A stretch of 64,000 nt of DNA. It comes from Comamonadaceae bacterium (GTDB lineage Bacteria > Pseudomonadota > Gammaproteobacteria > Burkholderiales > Burkholderiaceae_C). Below are positions 52,571-62,139 of this stretch, one piece after another. The translations under genes and the position numbers were made by a program. The DNA is taken from the NCBI GenBank assembly GCA_009996515.1, contig JAACZV010000003.1, positions 124,001 through 188,000 on the forward strand, given 5' to 3'. Within the stretch, counting starts at the first letter, position 1; every line of letters starts with the position of its first letter. The notes beneath the pieces are model-generated. The model had not been told where the DNA came from. It saw only the letters and a list, made by a program, of their open reading frames with translations, and made no database searches.

Positions 52571-53152
52571 ATGGAACACACGCTGCCCCCGCTGCCCTAC
52601 CCGATCGACTCGCTGGCCCCGCACTACAGCCAGGAAACGCTGGAGTTCCACCACGGCAAGCACCACAACGCCTATGTCGTGAACCTCAACAACCTGCAGA
52701 AGGGCACCGAGTTCGAGGCCATGACGCTGGAGGAGATCGTCAAGAAGAGCTCCGGCGGCATCTACAACAACGCTGCCCAGATCTGGAACCACACCTTCTT
52801 CTGGAACTGCATGAAGCCGCAGGGCGGCGGTGAGCCGACCGGCGCGCTGGCCGCGGCCATCAATGCCAAGTGGGGCAGCTACGCCGCCTTCAAGGAAGCC
52901 TTCGTGAAGAGCGCCGTGGGCAACTTCGGCTCGGGCTGGACCTGGCTGGTCAAGAAGCCCGACGGCACGGTGGACATCGTCAACACCGGCGCCGCCGGCA
53001 CGCCGCTGACCACGGCCGACAAGGCGCTGCTGACCGTCGACGTGTGGGAGCATGCCTACTACATCGACTACCGCAACCTGCGCCCCAAGTTTGTCGAGAC
53101 CTTCCTGAGCAACCTGGTGAACTGGCAGTTCGCCGAGGCCAACTTCGCCTGA
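52571..53152 (+). CDS. sodB: Superoxide dismutase (Fe type)
   Basis: 193 aa. Metal ligands are in [18 protein letters not shown] and [13 protein letters not shown]. The Gln in [15 protein letters not shown] is the residue that favours Fe over Mn. It is cytosolic, with no signal peptide. TACAAT at 52523-52528 is a candidate -10 hexamer, and TTGAGGTT precedes the ATG at 52571. A terminator follows. Confidence 0.96.
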   Translation: MEHTLPPLPYPIDSLAPHYSQETLEFHHGKHHNAYVVNLNNLQKGTEFEAMTLEEIVKKSSGGIYNNAAQIWNHTFFWNCMKPQGGGEPTGALAAAINAKWGSYAAFKEAFVKSAVGNFGSGWTWLVKKPDGTVDIVNTGAAGTPLTTADKALLTVDVWEHAYYIDYRNLRPKFVETFLSNLVNWQFAEANFA

Positions 53153-53172
53153 GCATCGCGCTGCGATGAATG

Positions 53173-53197
53173 AAAGCCGGCCGCGTGCCGGCTTTTT
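53173..53197 (+). terminator. Intrinsic terminator after sodB
   Basis: AAAGCCGGC (53173-53181), loop CGCGT, GCCGGCTTTTTT (53187 onward). Clean stem with a T tract. Confidence 0.9.
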
Positions 53198-53228
53198 TGT
53201 GGACGACGCCGGGGCAGCTGCGCCGCGC

Positions 53229-53242
53229 TTGATACATGTCAT
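53229..53242. promoter_or_regulatory. FNR-type box before ccoI
   Basis: TTGATACATGTCAT; on the other strand ATGACATGTATCAA, nine of ten matches to TTGAC-N4-(A/G)TCAA. Its centre (53235.5) is exactly 41.5 bp before the ccoI GTG at 53277. TAGATT at 53265-53270 occupies the -12 to -7 positions of a start at 53277. Confidence 0.65.
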
Positions 53243-53276
53243 GCGCCGCCGCTCGCCGCTGGGCTAGATTGGCGGC

Positions 53277-55484
53277 GTGAGCGCTGCACCCCCAGGCCTG
53301 CGTGCGGCCGACGCCGACGCGCGGCTTCTCGCCCCCTTCACGGACTGGCCCGACGGCCCGGCCGGGGCGGCGCTGTCGCAGTTCCAGGTGGCCGGCATGC
53401 ATTGCGCGGCCTGCTCCGGCATCATCGAAACCGCGCTGCTCAAGCTGCCGGGCGTGGAGGGCGCCAGCGTCAATGCGGCGTCGGCGCGCCTCGCGCTGCG
53501 CTGGCAGCCCGCGCGCATCGCGCTGGCCGACGTGCTGGCCGCGCTGCAGGCCGCCGGCTACCGGGCCACGCCCGACGTGGCCGCGCCCGCGCGCGAGCTG
53601 CGCCGCCAGGAGAGCCGGCAGGCGCTATGGCGGCTGTTCGTCGCGGGCTTTCTGATGATGCAGGTCATGATGCTGGCCACGCCGGCCTACGTGGCCGAGG
53701 CCGGCGAGCTGTCGCCCGACCTGGACCAGCTGCTGCGCTGGGGCAGCTGGGTGATGACGCTGCCCGTCATGGCCTTCTCGGCCGGCCCCTTCTTCAGCGG
53801 CGCCTGGCGGCAGCTGCGGGCCCGGCGGCTGGGCATGGACGTGCCGGTGGCCATAGGCATCGCCGTCACCTTCGTCGCCAGCAGCGGGGCGCTGTTCGAC
53901 CCCGGCGGCCCGCTGGGCCACGAGGTCTATTTCGACTCGCTGACCATGTTCGTCGCGCTGCTGCTGCTGGCGCGCTGGTTCGAACTGGGGGCGCGCCATC
54001 GCGCCGCCGAGGCGCTGGAGGCCGTGGCCGGTGCGCTGCCGGCGGCGGCCGAGCGGCTGCTCGACGACGGCAGGGCCGAGCGCGTGCCGCCCGAGGCGCT
54101 GCGCCCGGGCGACCGCATCCGCGTCGCCGCGGGCGAGGCCTTCGCGGCGGACGGCCACATCCTCGAGGGCCAGGGCTGGGTCAACGAGGCGCTGCTGACA
54201 GGAGAGTCCGCGCCGGTGGCCAAGGCCGCGGGCGACGCGGTGGTGGCCGGCAGCCTGAACCTGGACGGTGTGCTGGTGGTGGCCGTGCAGCGCGTGGGCG
54301 CCGACACGACGGCCCAGGGCATCGTGCGGCTGATGCAGCAGGCGCAGAGCCAGCGGCCTTTTGTGCACGGCGTGCTGGACCGCGTGGCCGCGGGCTTCAC
54401 GGCCACCGTGCTGCTGCTGGCGCTGGCGGCGGGCCTGGCCTGGTGGTGGATAGAGCCCTCGCGCGCGGTGGCCGTGGCCGTCGCCGTGCTCATCGTGACC
54501 TGCCCCTGCGCGCTGACGCTGGCGGCGCCCGCGGCCTGGCTGACGGCCAGCGGCGCACTGGCGCGACGCGGCCTGCTGCTGGCCGACCTGTCTGCGCTGG
54601 AGCGGCTGTGCGCCGTGGACACGGTGGTCTTCGACAAGACCGGCACGCTCAGCGAGGACCGCCTGCGGCTGCGCCGCTGGTGGACGGATTCGGGCGGCGA
54701 CGCCGACGCGCTGCTGGCCGCGGCGCGCGGCCTGGCCGGCCTGTCCCGCCACCCGCATGCCCAGGCCCTGGCCGAGGGCGGGGACAGCGCCGCCTGGACC
54801 GAGGTGCGCGAGCTGGCGGGCCGCGGCGTGGAGGCCCGTGACGCCAGCGGGCGGCTGTGGCGCCTGGGCGCGCCCGCCTGGGTCAGCGAGCGGCCAGACG
54901 CCGACGCGCGGCTGGCCTTCGGCAGCGGCGACTGCGTGCTGTGGCTGGACCTGGCCGAGGCCCCGCGGCCCGACGCGGCCGAGGCGGTGGCGACGCTGCA
55001 GGCCCAGGGCCTGCAGGTGCGATTGCTGTCGGGCGACCAGCCCGCGGCCGTCGCGCACATGGCCGCGCAACTGGGTATCGCGCATTGGCAGGGCGGCGCG
55101 ACGCCCGAGTCCAAGCTCGCCGCGCTGCGCGGCTGGCAGGCCCAGGGCGAGCGCGTGCTGATGGTGGGCGACGGCATCAACGACGCGCCGGTGCTGGCGG
55201 CGGCCGACGTGCGCGTCGCGATGGGGCAGGGCGCCATGCTGGCGCGCAGCGCGGCGGACGCGCTGCTGGTCTCCAACCGGCTGATGGCGCTGCCGCAGGC
55301 GCTGCAGCTGGCGCGCAAGACCCGGCACGTGCTGCGCCAGAATCTGGCCTGGGCCGCGCTCTACAACCTGGCCTGCGTGCCGCTGGCCCTGGCCGGCTGG
55401 CTGCCGCCGCTGGCCGCGGGCATAGGCATGGCGGGCAGCTCGCTGTTCGTCGTCCTCAATGCCCAACGCCTCAACCGAGTGTGA
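53277..55484 (+). CDS. ccoI: Cu-translocating P-type ATPase for cbb3 oxidase assembly
   Basis: 735 aa P1B-type ATPase. An N-terminal metal-binding domain has GMHCAACSG (Cys43, Cys46). Eight helices carry the ion-path CPC (Cys409-Pro-Cys411). The phosphorylation motif is DKTGT (Asp453), with TGES in the actuator and GDGINDAP in the hinge. CcoI/FixI-type pumps deliver copper needed for cbb3 oxidase and lie beside ccoS and ccoN as here. The start is GTG at 53277 with no Shine-Dalgarno upstream, fitting the predicted leaderless transcript. Confidence 0.93.
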   Translation: MSAAPPGLRAADADARLLAPFTDWPDGPAGAALSQFQVAGMHCAACSGIIETALLKLPGVEGASVNAASARLALRWQPARIALADVLAALQAAGYRATPDVAAPARELRRQESRQALWRLFVAGFLMMQVMMLATPAYVAEAGELSPDLDQLLRWGSWVMTLPVMAFSAGPFFSGAWRQLRARRLGMDVPVAIGIAVTFVASSGALFDPGGPLGHEVYFDSLTMFVALLLLARWFELGARHRAAEALEAVAGALPAAAERLLDDGRAERVPPEALRPGDRIRVAAGEAFAADGHILEGQGWVNEALLTGESAPVAKAAGDAVVAGSLNLDGVLVVAVQRVGADTTAQGIVRLMQQAQSQRPFVHGVLDRVAAGFTATVLLLALAAGLAWWWIEPSRAVAVAVAVLIVTCPCALTLAAPAAWLTASGALARRGLLLADLSALERLCAVDTVVFDKTGTLSEDRLRLRRWWTDSGGDADALLAAARGLAGLSRHPHAQALAEGGDSAAWTEVRELAGRGVEARDASGRLWRLGAPAWVSERPDADARLAFGSGDCVLWLDLAEAPRPDAAEAVATLQAQGLQVRLLSGDQPAAVAHMAAQLGIAHWQGGATPESKLAALRGWQAQGERVLMVGDGINDAPVLAAADVRVAMGQGAMLARSAADALLVSNRLMALPQALQLARKTRHVLRQNLAWAALYNLACVPLALAGWLPPLAAGIGMAGSSLFVVLNAQRLNRV

Positions 55485-55492
55485 TCAAGCGC

Positions 55493-55642
55493 ATGGACAT
55501 CCTCTACCTCCTCATCCCCTTCTCGGTGGTCCTCGTGCTGCTCATCGTGGCCGTGTTCGGCTGGGCCGTGAACTCGGGGCAACTCGAAGACCTGTCCCGG
55601 GAGGGCGAACGCATCCTGCTTGACAAGGATCAAGGCGTTTAG
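55493..55642 (+). CDS. ccoS: cbb3 oxidase maturation protein CcoS
   Basis: 49 aa. A single membrane helix ([25 protein letters not shown]) is followed by the typical [18 protein letters not shown]. CcoS is needed for cofactor insertion into the oxidase. It starts 8 bp after ccoI. The final codons contain the FNR-type box that serves ccoN. Confidence 0.93.
   Translation: MDILYLLIPFSVVLVLLIVAVFGWAVNSGQLEDLSREGERILLDKDQGV
55620..55633. promoter_or_regulatory. FNR-type box before ccoN
   Basis: TTGACAAGGATCAA matches the full TTGAC-N4-ATCAA consensus. Centre at 55626.5; a class II start would be at 55668, and AAGAAT at 55656-55661 (four of six to TATAAT) lies exactly at -12 to -7. GAAGGAG then precedes the ccoN ATG. 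Confidence 0.85.
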
Positions 55643-55688
55643 GGGCGACCCCACGAAGAATCGTTCGCATCAGACTGAAGGAGTCGCG

Positions 55689-57134
55689 ATGGCGAACGAA
55701 AAAGCCCTGACCACAGGGGCGGCATACGAGGACGGACCGGTACGCGCGTTTGCGCTGGCCGCCGTGCTGTGGGGTGTGGTGGGCATGCTGGTGGGGGTCA
55801 TCATTGCCGCCCAGCTGGCGTGGCCCGACCTCAATCTGGGCATTCCCTGGCTGAGCTACGGGCGGCTGCGCCCGCTGCACACGAATGCCGTCATCTTCGC
55901 CTTCGGTGGCTGCGCGCTGTTCGCGACCAGCTACCACGTGGTGCAGCGCACCGGCCAGACGGCGCTCTTCCTGCCGAAGCTGGCCTGGTTCACGTTCTGG
56001 GGCTGGCAGCTGGTCATCCTGCTGGCGGCCATCTCGCTGCCCATGGGCTACACGACCGGCAAGGAGTACGCCGAGCTCGAGTGGCCCATCGACATCCTGA
56101 TCGCCGTGGTCTGGGTGGCCTATGCGGTGGTGTTCTTCGGAACCATAGGCATCCGCAAGATCCGCCACATCTACGTGGCCAACTGGTTCTTCGGCGCCTT
56201 CATCATCGCCGTGGCGCTGCTGCACATCGTCAACAGCGCCGAGATCCCGGTCAGCCTCACCAAGAGCTACTCCGCCTATGCCGGCGTGCAGGACGCCATG
56301 GTGCAGTGGTGGTACGGCCATAACGCGGTGGGCTTCTTCCTGACCGCCGGCTTCCTGGGCATGATGTACTACTACATCCCCAAGCAGGCCGAGCGCCCCG
56401 TCTACAGCTACCGCCTGTCCATCGTCCACTTCTGGGCGCTGATCTTCACCTACATGTGGGCGGGCCCGCACCACCTGCACTACACGGCGCTGCCGGACTG
56501 GGCGCAGAGCGTGGGCATGATCTTCAGCCTGGTGCTGCTGGCGCCCAGCTGGGGCGGCATGATCAACGGCATCATGACGCTGTCGGGTGCCTGGCACAAG
56601 CTGCGTGACGACCCCATCCTGAAGTTCCTCATCGTCGCGCTGTCGTTCTACGGCATGTCGACCTTCGAGGGCCCGATGATGTCGATCAAGACGGTGAACG
56701 CACTGTCGCACTACACCGACTGGACGGTGGGCCACGTGCACAGCGGCGCGCTGGGCTGGGTGGGCCTGATCTCCATGGGCTCGCTGTACCACCTCATCCC
56801 GCGCATGTACGGCCGCACGGAGATGTACTCCAAGCGCGCCATCGAGCTGCACTTCTGGGTCGCGACGCTCGGCATCGTGCTCTACATCGCCGCGATGTGG
56901 ATCGCCGGCGTCATGCAGGGCCTGATGTGGCGCGCGGTCAACCCCGACGGCACGCTGGTCTACACCTTCGTCGAGAGCGTCAAGGCGACCTGGCCCTTCT
57001 ACGTGATCCGTCTGGGCGGCGGCCTGCTCTACCTGGGCGGCATGCTGATCATGAGCTGGAACGTCATCAAGACCGTGCAGGCCGGCCGAGTGCAGCCGGT
57101 GCGCATCCCGGCCCCGGCGCTGGCCCACGCCTGA
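55689..57134 (+). CDS. ccoN: cbb3-type cytochrome c oxidase subunit I
   Basis: 481 aa with twelve predicted helices. It binds the low-spin heme b and the heme b3/CuB centre where oxygen is reduced. Conserved His-containing stretches include [52 protein letters not shown] and [14 protein letters not shown]. The ATG at 55689 has GAAGGAG upstream; the open frame further left overlaps ccoS. First gene of ccoNOQP. Confidence 0.97.
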   Translation: MANEKALTTGAAYEDGPVRAFALAAVLWGVVGMLVGVIIAAQLAWPDLNLGIPWLSYGRLRPLHTNAVIFAFGGCALFATSYHVVQRTGQTALFLPKLAWFTFWGWQLVILLAAISLPMGYTTGKEYAELEWPIDILIAVVWVAYAVVFFGTIGIRKIRHIYVANWFFGAFIIAVALLHIVNSAEIPVSLTKSYSAYAGVQDAMVQWWYGHNAVGFFLTAGFLGMMYYYIPKQAERPVYSYRLSIVHFWALIFTYMWAGPHHLHYTALPDWAQSVGMIFSLVLLAPSWGGMINGIMTLSGAWHKLRDDPILKFLIVALSFYGMSTFEGPMMSIKTVNALSHYTDWTVGHVHSGALGWVGLISMGSLYHLIPRMYGRTEMYSKRAIELHFWVATLGIVLYIAAMWIAGVMQGLMWRAVNPDGTLVYTFVESVKATWPFYVIRLGGGLLYLGGMLIMSWNVIKTVQAGRVQPVRIPAPALAHA

Positions 57135-57143
57135 AGGAACACC

Positions 57144-57767
57144 ATGAGCAACAACAACCAAGCTGTTTCCGGCCATCAGCGCATCGAGACCAGCAACCTG
57201 CTGATGATCGTGCTGGTGCTGCTGACCGTGCTGGTGGGCGGCGTCGTCGAGATCGTGCCGCTGTTCTTCCAGCGCTCCACCACCCAGGCCGCGCCCGGCC
57301 TCAAGCCCTACACGGCGCTGCAGCTCGCCGGGCGCGACATCTACCTGCGCGAGGGCTGCTACAACTGCCATTCGCAGATGATCCGCCCGCTCGCCGCCGA
57401 GACGCTGCGTTATGGCAAGTACTCCACCGCGGGTGAGTTCGTCTACGACCACCCCTTCCAGTGGGGCAGCAAGCGCACCGGCCCGGACCTGGCCCGCGTG
57501 GGCGGCAAGTACAGCGACGACTGGCACCGCATCCACCTGACCAACCCGCGTGACCTGGTGCCCGAGTCGAACATGCCGGCCTACCCGTGGCTGGAGAAGT
57601 CGCCGGTGGACGCCGCCGGCATGCCGGTCCGCCTGGCAGCCATGCGCACGCTGGGCGTGCCCTACACCGAGGACGAGGTCAAGGCCTCGGCCGAGGACGT
57701 GAAGGGCAAGACCGAGCTCGACGCGCTGGTGGCTTATCTGCAGGTGCTCGGCACCGCGAACAAGTAA
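57144..57767 (+). CDS. ccoO: cbb3-type cytochrome c oxidase subunit II
   Basis: 207 aa. One N-terminal membrane helix is followed by a periplasmic monoheme cytochrome c domain: [15 protein letters not shown] (CxxCH) and an axial Met in [11 protein letters not shown]. It passes electrons from CcoP to CcoN. Starts 9 bp after ccoN. Confidence 0.97.
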   Translation: MSNNNQAVSGHQRIETSNLLMIVLVLLTVLVGGVVEIVPLFFQRSTTQAAPGLKPYTALQLAGRDIYLREGCYNCHSQMIRPLAAETLRYGKYSTAGEFVYDHPFQWGSKRTGPDLARVGGKYSDDWHRIHLTNPRDLVPESNMPAYPWLEKSPVDAAGMPVRLAAMRTLGVPYTEDEVKASAEDVKGKTELDALVAYLQVLGTANK

Positions 57768-57779
57768 GGAGCCCGCACA

Positions 57780-57911
57780 ATGGGCATCAACGAACTCCGT
57801 GTGGCCGTGACCCTGGTGTCGCTGGCCGTCTTCGTGGGCATCATCGCCTGGGCCTGGCGCGGCCGCTTCGACGAAGCCGCCCGCCTGCCTTTCGAGGGAG
57901 GTGAGCAATGA
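57780..57911 (+). CDS. ccoQ: cbb3 oxidase subunit IV (CcoQ-like)
   Basis: 43 aa. A single helix (VAVTLVSLAVFVGIIAWAW) is followed by a short charged RGRFDEAARLPFEGGEQ. Size and position between ccoO and ccoP identify it as CcoQ, which stabilises the complex. AAGGAG precedes the ATG; the stop overlaps ccoP (ATGA). Confidence 0.92.
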   Translation: MGINELRVAVTLVSLAVFVGIIAWAWRGRFDEAARLPFEGGEQ

Positions 57912-58825
57912 GCGACTTCTTCAGCAGCGGCTGGTCCCTCTTCATCGCCATCGCCACCATCGGCGGCCTGGTCTTCTGCGCCGTGCTGCTCATCATCGCG
58001 AGCCGCCGCCAGGTCATGGCGGCCGACAACACGACGGGCCATGTCTGGGACGAGGATCTGCGCGAACTGAACAACCCGCTGCCGGCCTGGTGGATGGGCT
58101 TGTTCGTGCTGACCGTGGTCTTCTCCGGCATCTACCTGGCGCTCTATCCGGGCCTGGGTAGCCAGGCCGGCAAGCTGGGCTGGACCAGCCTGGGCGAGCA
58201 CGCGGCCGACACCGCCAAGGCGCGCGCGGCCATGGCGCCGGTCTACGCCGCCTTCGACGGCATGACGCCGGAGCAGCTGGCCAAGGATCCCAAGGCCCAT
58301 GCCATCGGCGAGCGGCTGTTCGCCAACAACTGCGCGCAATGCCACGGCGCCGACGCCAAGGGCTCCAAGGGCTTCCCCAACCTGACCGACAACGACTGGC
58401 TGTGGGGCGGCACGCCCGAGGCCATCACCGAGACCATCACCAAGGGCCGTGAGGGCAACATGCCGCCCATGGCCGCGGCGGTGGGCGGCAGCGACGACGT
58501 GCGCAACGTCGCCCATTACGTGCTGTCGCTGTCGGGCAGCCCGCACAACCCGCTGTATGCCCAGCTCGGCAAGCCCAAGTTCGCGGCCTGCGCGGCCTGC
58601 CACGGCCCCGGCGGCCAGGGCAACCAGGCCCTGGGCGCGCCCAACCTCAGCGACAAGATCTGGCTGCATGGCTGGGGTGAGGCCGCCGTCACGGCCATGA
58701 TCAACAACGGCAAGCACAATGTGATGCCGGCCCATGGCGAGCGCCTGACGCCCGAGCAGATCCGCGTGCTGGCGTCCTATGTCTGGGGTCTGTCGCATGC
58801 TCCCAACGTCGCCGCCGCCCGCTGA
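57908..58825 (+). CDS. ccoP: cbb3-type cytochrome c oxidase subunit III (diheme)
   Basis: 305 aa. Two N-terminal helices, then VWDEDLRELNNPLPAWW (typical of CcoP), followed by two cytochrome c domains with CAQCH and CAACH heme sites and axial Met residues in NMPPM and NVMPAH. Entry point for electrons from periplasmic cytochrome c. It overlaps ccoQ by four bases. Confidence 0.97.
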   Translation: MSDFFSSGWSLFIAIATIGGLVFCAVLLIIASRRQVMAADNTTGHVWDEDLRELNNPLPAWWMGLFVLTVVFSGIYLALYPGLGSQAGKLGWTSLGEHAADTAKARAAMAPVYAAFDGMTPEQLAKDPKAHAIGERLFANNCAQCHGADAKGSKGFPNLTDNDWLWGGTPEAITETITKGREGNMPPMAAAVGGSDDVRNVAHYVLSLSGSPHNPLYAQLGKPKFAACAACHGPGGQGNQALGAPNLSDKIWLHGWGEAAVTAMINNGKHNVMPAHGERLTPEQIRVLASYVWGLSHAPNVAAAR

Positions 58826-58830
58826 GTCCG

Positions 58831-60267
58831 ATGCCTGAATCCACCGCGTCCGGCCCGGGTGACGCCACCCAGGTCATCCGGCTCTACCGCTCGGAAGACA
58901 AGATCCATCCGCGCGCGGTGGATGGTTTCTATGCCCGCTGGCGCTGGGCCATCGTTGCGCTGACCCAGCTCGTGTTCTACGGCCTGCCCTGGCTGACCTG
59001 GGGCGACCGGCAGGCCGTGCTGTTCGACCTGGAGGCACGGCGCTTCTACATCTTCGGCCTGGTGCTGTACCCGCAGGACTTCGTGTACCTCACGGCCCTG
59101 CTGATGATCTCGGCCTTCGGCCTGTTCCTGTTCACCGCGGTGGCGGGGCGCTTGTGGTGCGGGTTCGCCTGCCCGCAGACGGTCTACACCGAGATCTTCA
59201 TGCGGGTGGAGCATTGGTTCGAGGGCGACCGCAATGCGCGGCTGCGCCTGGCCAAGGCGCCCTGGTCCTTCGACAAGCTCTGGCGCAAGAGCGGCAAGCA
59301 GATTGTCTGGATCGCGCTGGGCCTGTGGACGGGCTTCACCTTCGTCGGCTATTTCACGCCCATCCACACGCTGGCCGGCTCCGTGCTGTCGCTGGGCCTG
59401 GGGCCCTGGGAGACCTTCTGGGTGCTGTTCTACGGCTTCGCCACCTACGGCAACGCCGGCTACATGCGCGAGCAGGTCTGCAAGTACATGTGCCCCTACG
59501 CGCGCTTCCAGAGCGCGATGTTCGACCGCGACACGCTGATCGTCAGCTACGACCCGGTGCGCGGCGAGCCGCGCGGCAACAACGCCAAGCGCGGCAAGAA
59601 GGGCGAGGAGCGCGCCGCGCCGCTGGGCGACTGCATCGACTGCGGCCTGTGCGTGCAGGTCTGCCCCACCGGCATCGACATCCGCGAGGGCCTGCAGTAC
59701 GAATGCATCAGCTGCGCCGCCTGCGTCGACGTCTGCAACGGCGTGATGGACAAGATGGCCACGCCGCGCGGCCTGATCCGCTTCGACACCGAGAACGGCC
59801 TGGAGCAGCGCCTGAGCGGCACCCAGCGCTGGCGCCGCGTGTTGCGGCCGCGCGTGCTGATCTACACGGCCGTGCTGCTGACCATCTGCTCGGCGCTGCT
59901 GTGGAGCCTGGCGTCGCGGCACGGCTTCCGCGTCGACGTCGTGCGCGATCGCGCCTCGCTGGCCCGCCTGGTCGAGGACGGCTGGGTGGAGAACGTCTAC
60001 CGGCTGCAGGTCATGAACGCCACCGAGTCGCCGCAGCAGTACCGCATCGAGGCCGAGGGCCTGCCGGGCCTGGTGCTGGCCCAGGCCACCACCGTGGACC
60101 TGGGGCCGGCGGAGGCCCGCTGGGTGGCCGTGGCCCTGCGCATGCCGCCCGAGGCGGCACAGCAGCTCAAGGCCGGCGCGCACGCCATGCGGTGGCGCAT
60201 CAGCCGCGTCGGCGAGGGCCGCGCGGAAACCATCGTCGAGAAATCCACTTTCGTGCTGCCGCGCTGA
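58831..60267 (+). CDS. ccoG: cbb3 oxidase accessory ferredoxin-type protein CcoG
   Basis: 478 aa membrane protein (FixG/RdxA). About five helices plus two 4Fe-4S ferredoxin motifs, CIDCGLCVQVCP and CISCAACVDVC, and further cysteines in CGFACPQTVYTEIFM and CKYMCPYARFQ. A periplasmic IgG-like domain follows. CcoG reduces Cu(II) during oxidase assembly. It starts 5 bp after ccoP. Confidence 0.95.
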   Translation: MPESTASGPGDATQVIRLYRSEDKIHPRAVDGFYARWRWAIVALTQLVFYGLPWLTWGDRQAVLFDLEARRFYIFGLVLYPQDFVYLTALLMISAFGLFLFTAVAGRLWCGFACPQTVYTEIFMRVEHWFEGDRNARLRLAKAPWSFDKLWRKSGKQIVWIALGLWTGFTFVGYFTPIHTLAGSVLSLGLGPWETFWVLFYGFATYGNAGYMREQVCKYMCPYARFQSAMFDRDTLIVSYDPVRGEPRGNNAKRGKKGEERAAPLGDCIDCGLCVQVCPTGIDIREGLQYECISCAACVDVCNGVMDKMATPRGLIRFDTENGLEQRLSGTQRWRRVLRPRVLIYTAVLLTICSALLWSLASRHGFRVDVVRDRASLARLVEDGWVENVYRLQVMNATESPQQYRIEAEGLPGLVLAQATTVDLGPAEARWVAVALRMPPEAAQQLKAGAHAMRWRISRVGEGRAETIVEKSTFVLPR

Positions 60268-60283
60268 CGGCGAGGAGAACCCC

Positions 60284-60547
60284 ATGTCCGCAGTCAAACC
60301 CGATTCCGCCTGGCGCGAGCCCATGGTGTGGCTGGTGGTCGGAGGCCCGGTCGCCGTCGTCGTCGCGAGCTTTCTGACGTTGGCGCTGGCGATCCAGCAT
60401 CCCGATCCGCCGCTGGACCTGCGCGCCACGGCCCAGCGTGCCGCCGACGATGCCGAGCCGGCCGATGTGCGCGCGCAGTCCGGCGACATGCCGGCGCTGC
60501 TGGGACGCAATCACGCCGCGACGGGTGCGGCCGGGGTCAAGCGATGA
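60284..60547 (+). CDS. FixH-like small membrane protein
   Basis: 87 aa, much shorter than classical FixH (about 150-170 aa). One helix (VWLVVGGPVAVVVASFLTLALAI) in a WREPMVWLVVGGP context is typical of the N-terminal part of FixH; the usual YxGxL-containing periplasmic domain is replaced by a short Ala/Asp-rich tail. A truncated or specialised FixH is likely given the position after ccoG. Overlaps the next gene by ATGA. Confidence 0.7.
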   Translation: MSAVKPDSAWREPMVWLVVGGPVAVVVASFLTLALAIQHPDPPLDLRATAQRAADDAEPADVRAQSGDMPALLGRNHAATGAAGVKR

Positions 60548-60837
60548 ACGGCGGGCCCGGGCCTTCGCGCGTCGCACGCTTCGCGATGGCGGCGGCCTGG
60601 TCGTCCTTTCTCGCGGCCGGCGTGCTGGAGGCGCTGGTGTTCGCCGTGGTGGACCCGGGCGAACTGCGCTGGTTCGGCGCCGCGCCGCTGGATCTGCCGG
60701 CCCAGGCGGTCTACACGGTCAGCTTCCTGATCTTCTGGGGCGTCGCGGCGCTGGGCGCCAGCCTGGCGCTGCTGCTCGCCAGCCTGCCGGCCGACGAGGT
60801 CAAGCCTGGGCGTCGTGCGCCGGGCTGGCCCCATTAG
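60544..60837 (+). CDS. Two-helix membrane protein of the cco locus
   Basis: 97 aa. Two hydrophobic segments (about 11-31, FAMAAAWSSFLAAGVLEALVF, and 52-80, VYTVSFLIFWGVAALGASLALLLA) are separated by a short loop. It is translationally coupled to the FixH-like gene. Its last 38 bases overlap the convergent ndh gene. No family is recognised beyond similarity to uncharacterised small membrane proteins that follow fixH in Burkholderiales. A role in oxidase assembly is inferred from context. Confidence 0.7.
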   Translation: MNGGPGPSRVARFAMAAAWSSFLAAGVLEALVFAVVDPGELRWFGAAPLDLPAQAVYTVSFLIFWGVAALGASLALLLASLPADEVKPGRRAPGWPH

Positions 60838-62119
60838 CCGTCGCCACCACACGCGCATGCCGGTCGTGGGTCCAGTAGGCCCAGGCCCAATCCAGCAGCA
60901 CGACGAAGCGGTTGCGGAAGCCGATCAGGAACCAGACGTGGGCGAACAGCCAGAACAGCCAGGCCGGATAGCCTGAGAAGCGCAGCTGGCCGGCCGGCGT
61001 GCCCAGGTCCACCACGGCGCTGTTGCGGCCTATGGTGGCGAGGTTGCCGTAGTCGCGGTAGCGGAACGGCCGTGTCGCCTGGCCCGCCAGGCGGCGGCGG
61101 ATGTTGGCCGCGGCGCAGCGGCCCATCTGCTTGGCGCCGGGCGACACGCCCGGCACGGGCTTGGGTTCCCGCCCCGGCGCATGGCTTTGCGCGGCGGCGA
61201 GATCGCCGATGACCTGGATGGTGGGGAAGCCCGGCAGGCTCAGGTCGGGTCCGACGACCACGCGGCCGGCGCGGTCCAGCGTGCAGCCGGTGGCCGCGGC
61301 CAGCGCGCGGCCCAGCGGCGAGGCCGCCACGCCGGCGGCCCAGACGATGCAGCGGCTTTGCAGGCGCTCGGCGCCGGCGGCGGTGGTGATGTCCAGCCCC
61401 TGGGCATCGATGCCGGTCACGCGCGCGCCCAGCTTCACCTCCACGCCCAGCGCCGTCAACTGCTCGCGGGCGCGTTCGCTCAAGGCCTCGGGCATGGCCT
61501 GCAGCACGCGCGGGCTGCCTTCCACCAGCAGCACGCGCGCCTGGCGCGGGTCGATGCGGCGGAACTCGCCGGGCAGCGTGTGGCGGGCGATCTCGGCGAA
61601 GGTGCCGGCCAGCTCGACGCCGGTGGGCCCGCCGCCGACGACGACGAACTGCAGCAGCGCCGCGCGCCGGGCCGGGTCGTCCTCGCGCTCGGCGGCCTCG
61701 AAGGCCAGCAGCACGCGGCGGCGGATCTCGAAGGCGTCCTGCAGCGTCTTCAGGCCCGGTGCGAACGCGGCCCAGTCGTCGCGGCCGAAATAGCTGTGCG
61801 TGGCGCCGGCGGCGACGATGAGATGGTCCCAGCGCAGCCGGGCGCCGTCCTTCAACGTCACGCTACGGCCCTGGGCGTCGATGGCGACGACCTCGCCCAG
61901 CAGCGTCGTCACATTGGGCTGGCGCCGGAACAGGTGGCGTATGGGGGCCGCGATGGACGGCGCCGACAGCCCCGCCGTCGCCACCTGGTAGAGCAGCGGC
62001 TGGAACAGGTGGTGGTTGGTCTTGTCGACGACGGTGATGTCGACGTCGGCGGCACGCAGGGCGCGCGCCGCCTCCAGGCCGCCGAAGCCGCAGCCGATGA
62101 TGAGGACTTGGGGACGCAT
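60800..62119 (-). CDS. ndh: Type II NADH dehydrogenase (NDH-2)
   Basis: 439 aa FAD-dependent oxidoreductase. FAD site IIGCGFGGLEAARALR, NADH site VVVGGGPTGVELAGTFAEI, and QVIGDLAAA near the second FAD contact. The C-terminal AWLFWLFAHVWFLIGFRNRFVVLLDWAWAY gives membrane association. It transfers electrons from NADH to quinone without proton pumping. Lies downstream of fnr on the same strand and convergent with the cco operon. Confidence 0.92.
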   Translation of the reverse strand: MRPQVLIIGCGFGGLEAARALRAADVDITVVDKTNHHLFQPLLYQVATAGLSAPSIAAPIRHLFRRQPNVTTLLGEVVAIDAQGRSVTLKDGARLRWDHLIVAAGATHSYFGRDDWAAFAPGLKTLQDAFEIRRRVLLAFEAAEREDDPARRAALLQFVVVGGGPTGVELAGTFAEIARHTLPGEFRRIDPRQARVLLVEGSPRVLQAMPEALSERAREQLTALGVEVKLGARVTGIDAQGLDITTAAGAERLQSRCIVWAAGVAASPLGRALAAATGCTLDRAGRVVVGPDLSLPGFPTIQVIGDLAAAQSHAPGREPKPVPGVSPGAKQMGRCAAANIRRRLAGQATRPFRYRDYGNLATIGRNSAVVDLGTPAGQLRFSGYPAWLFWLFAHVWFLIGFRNRFVVLLDWAWAYWTHDRHARVVATANGASPAHDAQA

Positions 62120-62139
62120 GGGGCCATGCTACGCCTTGT

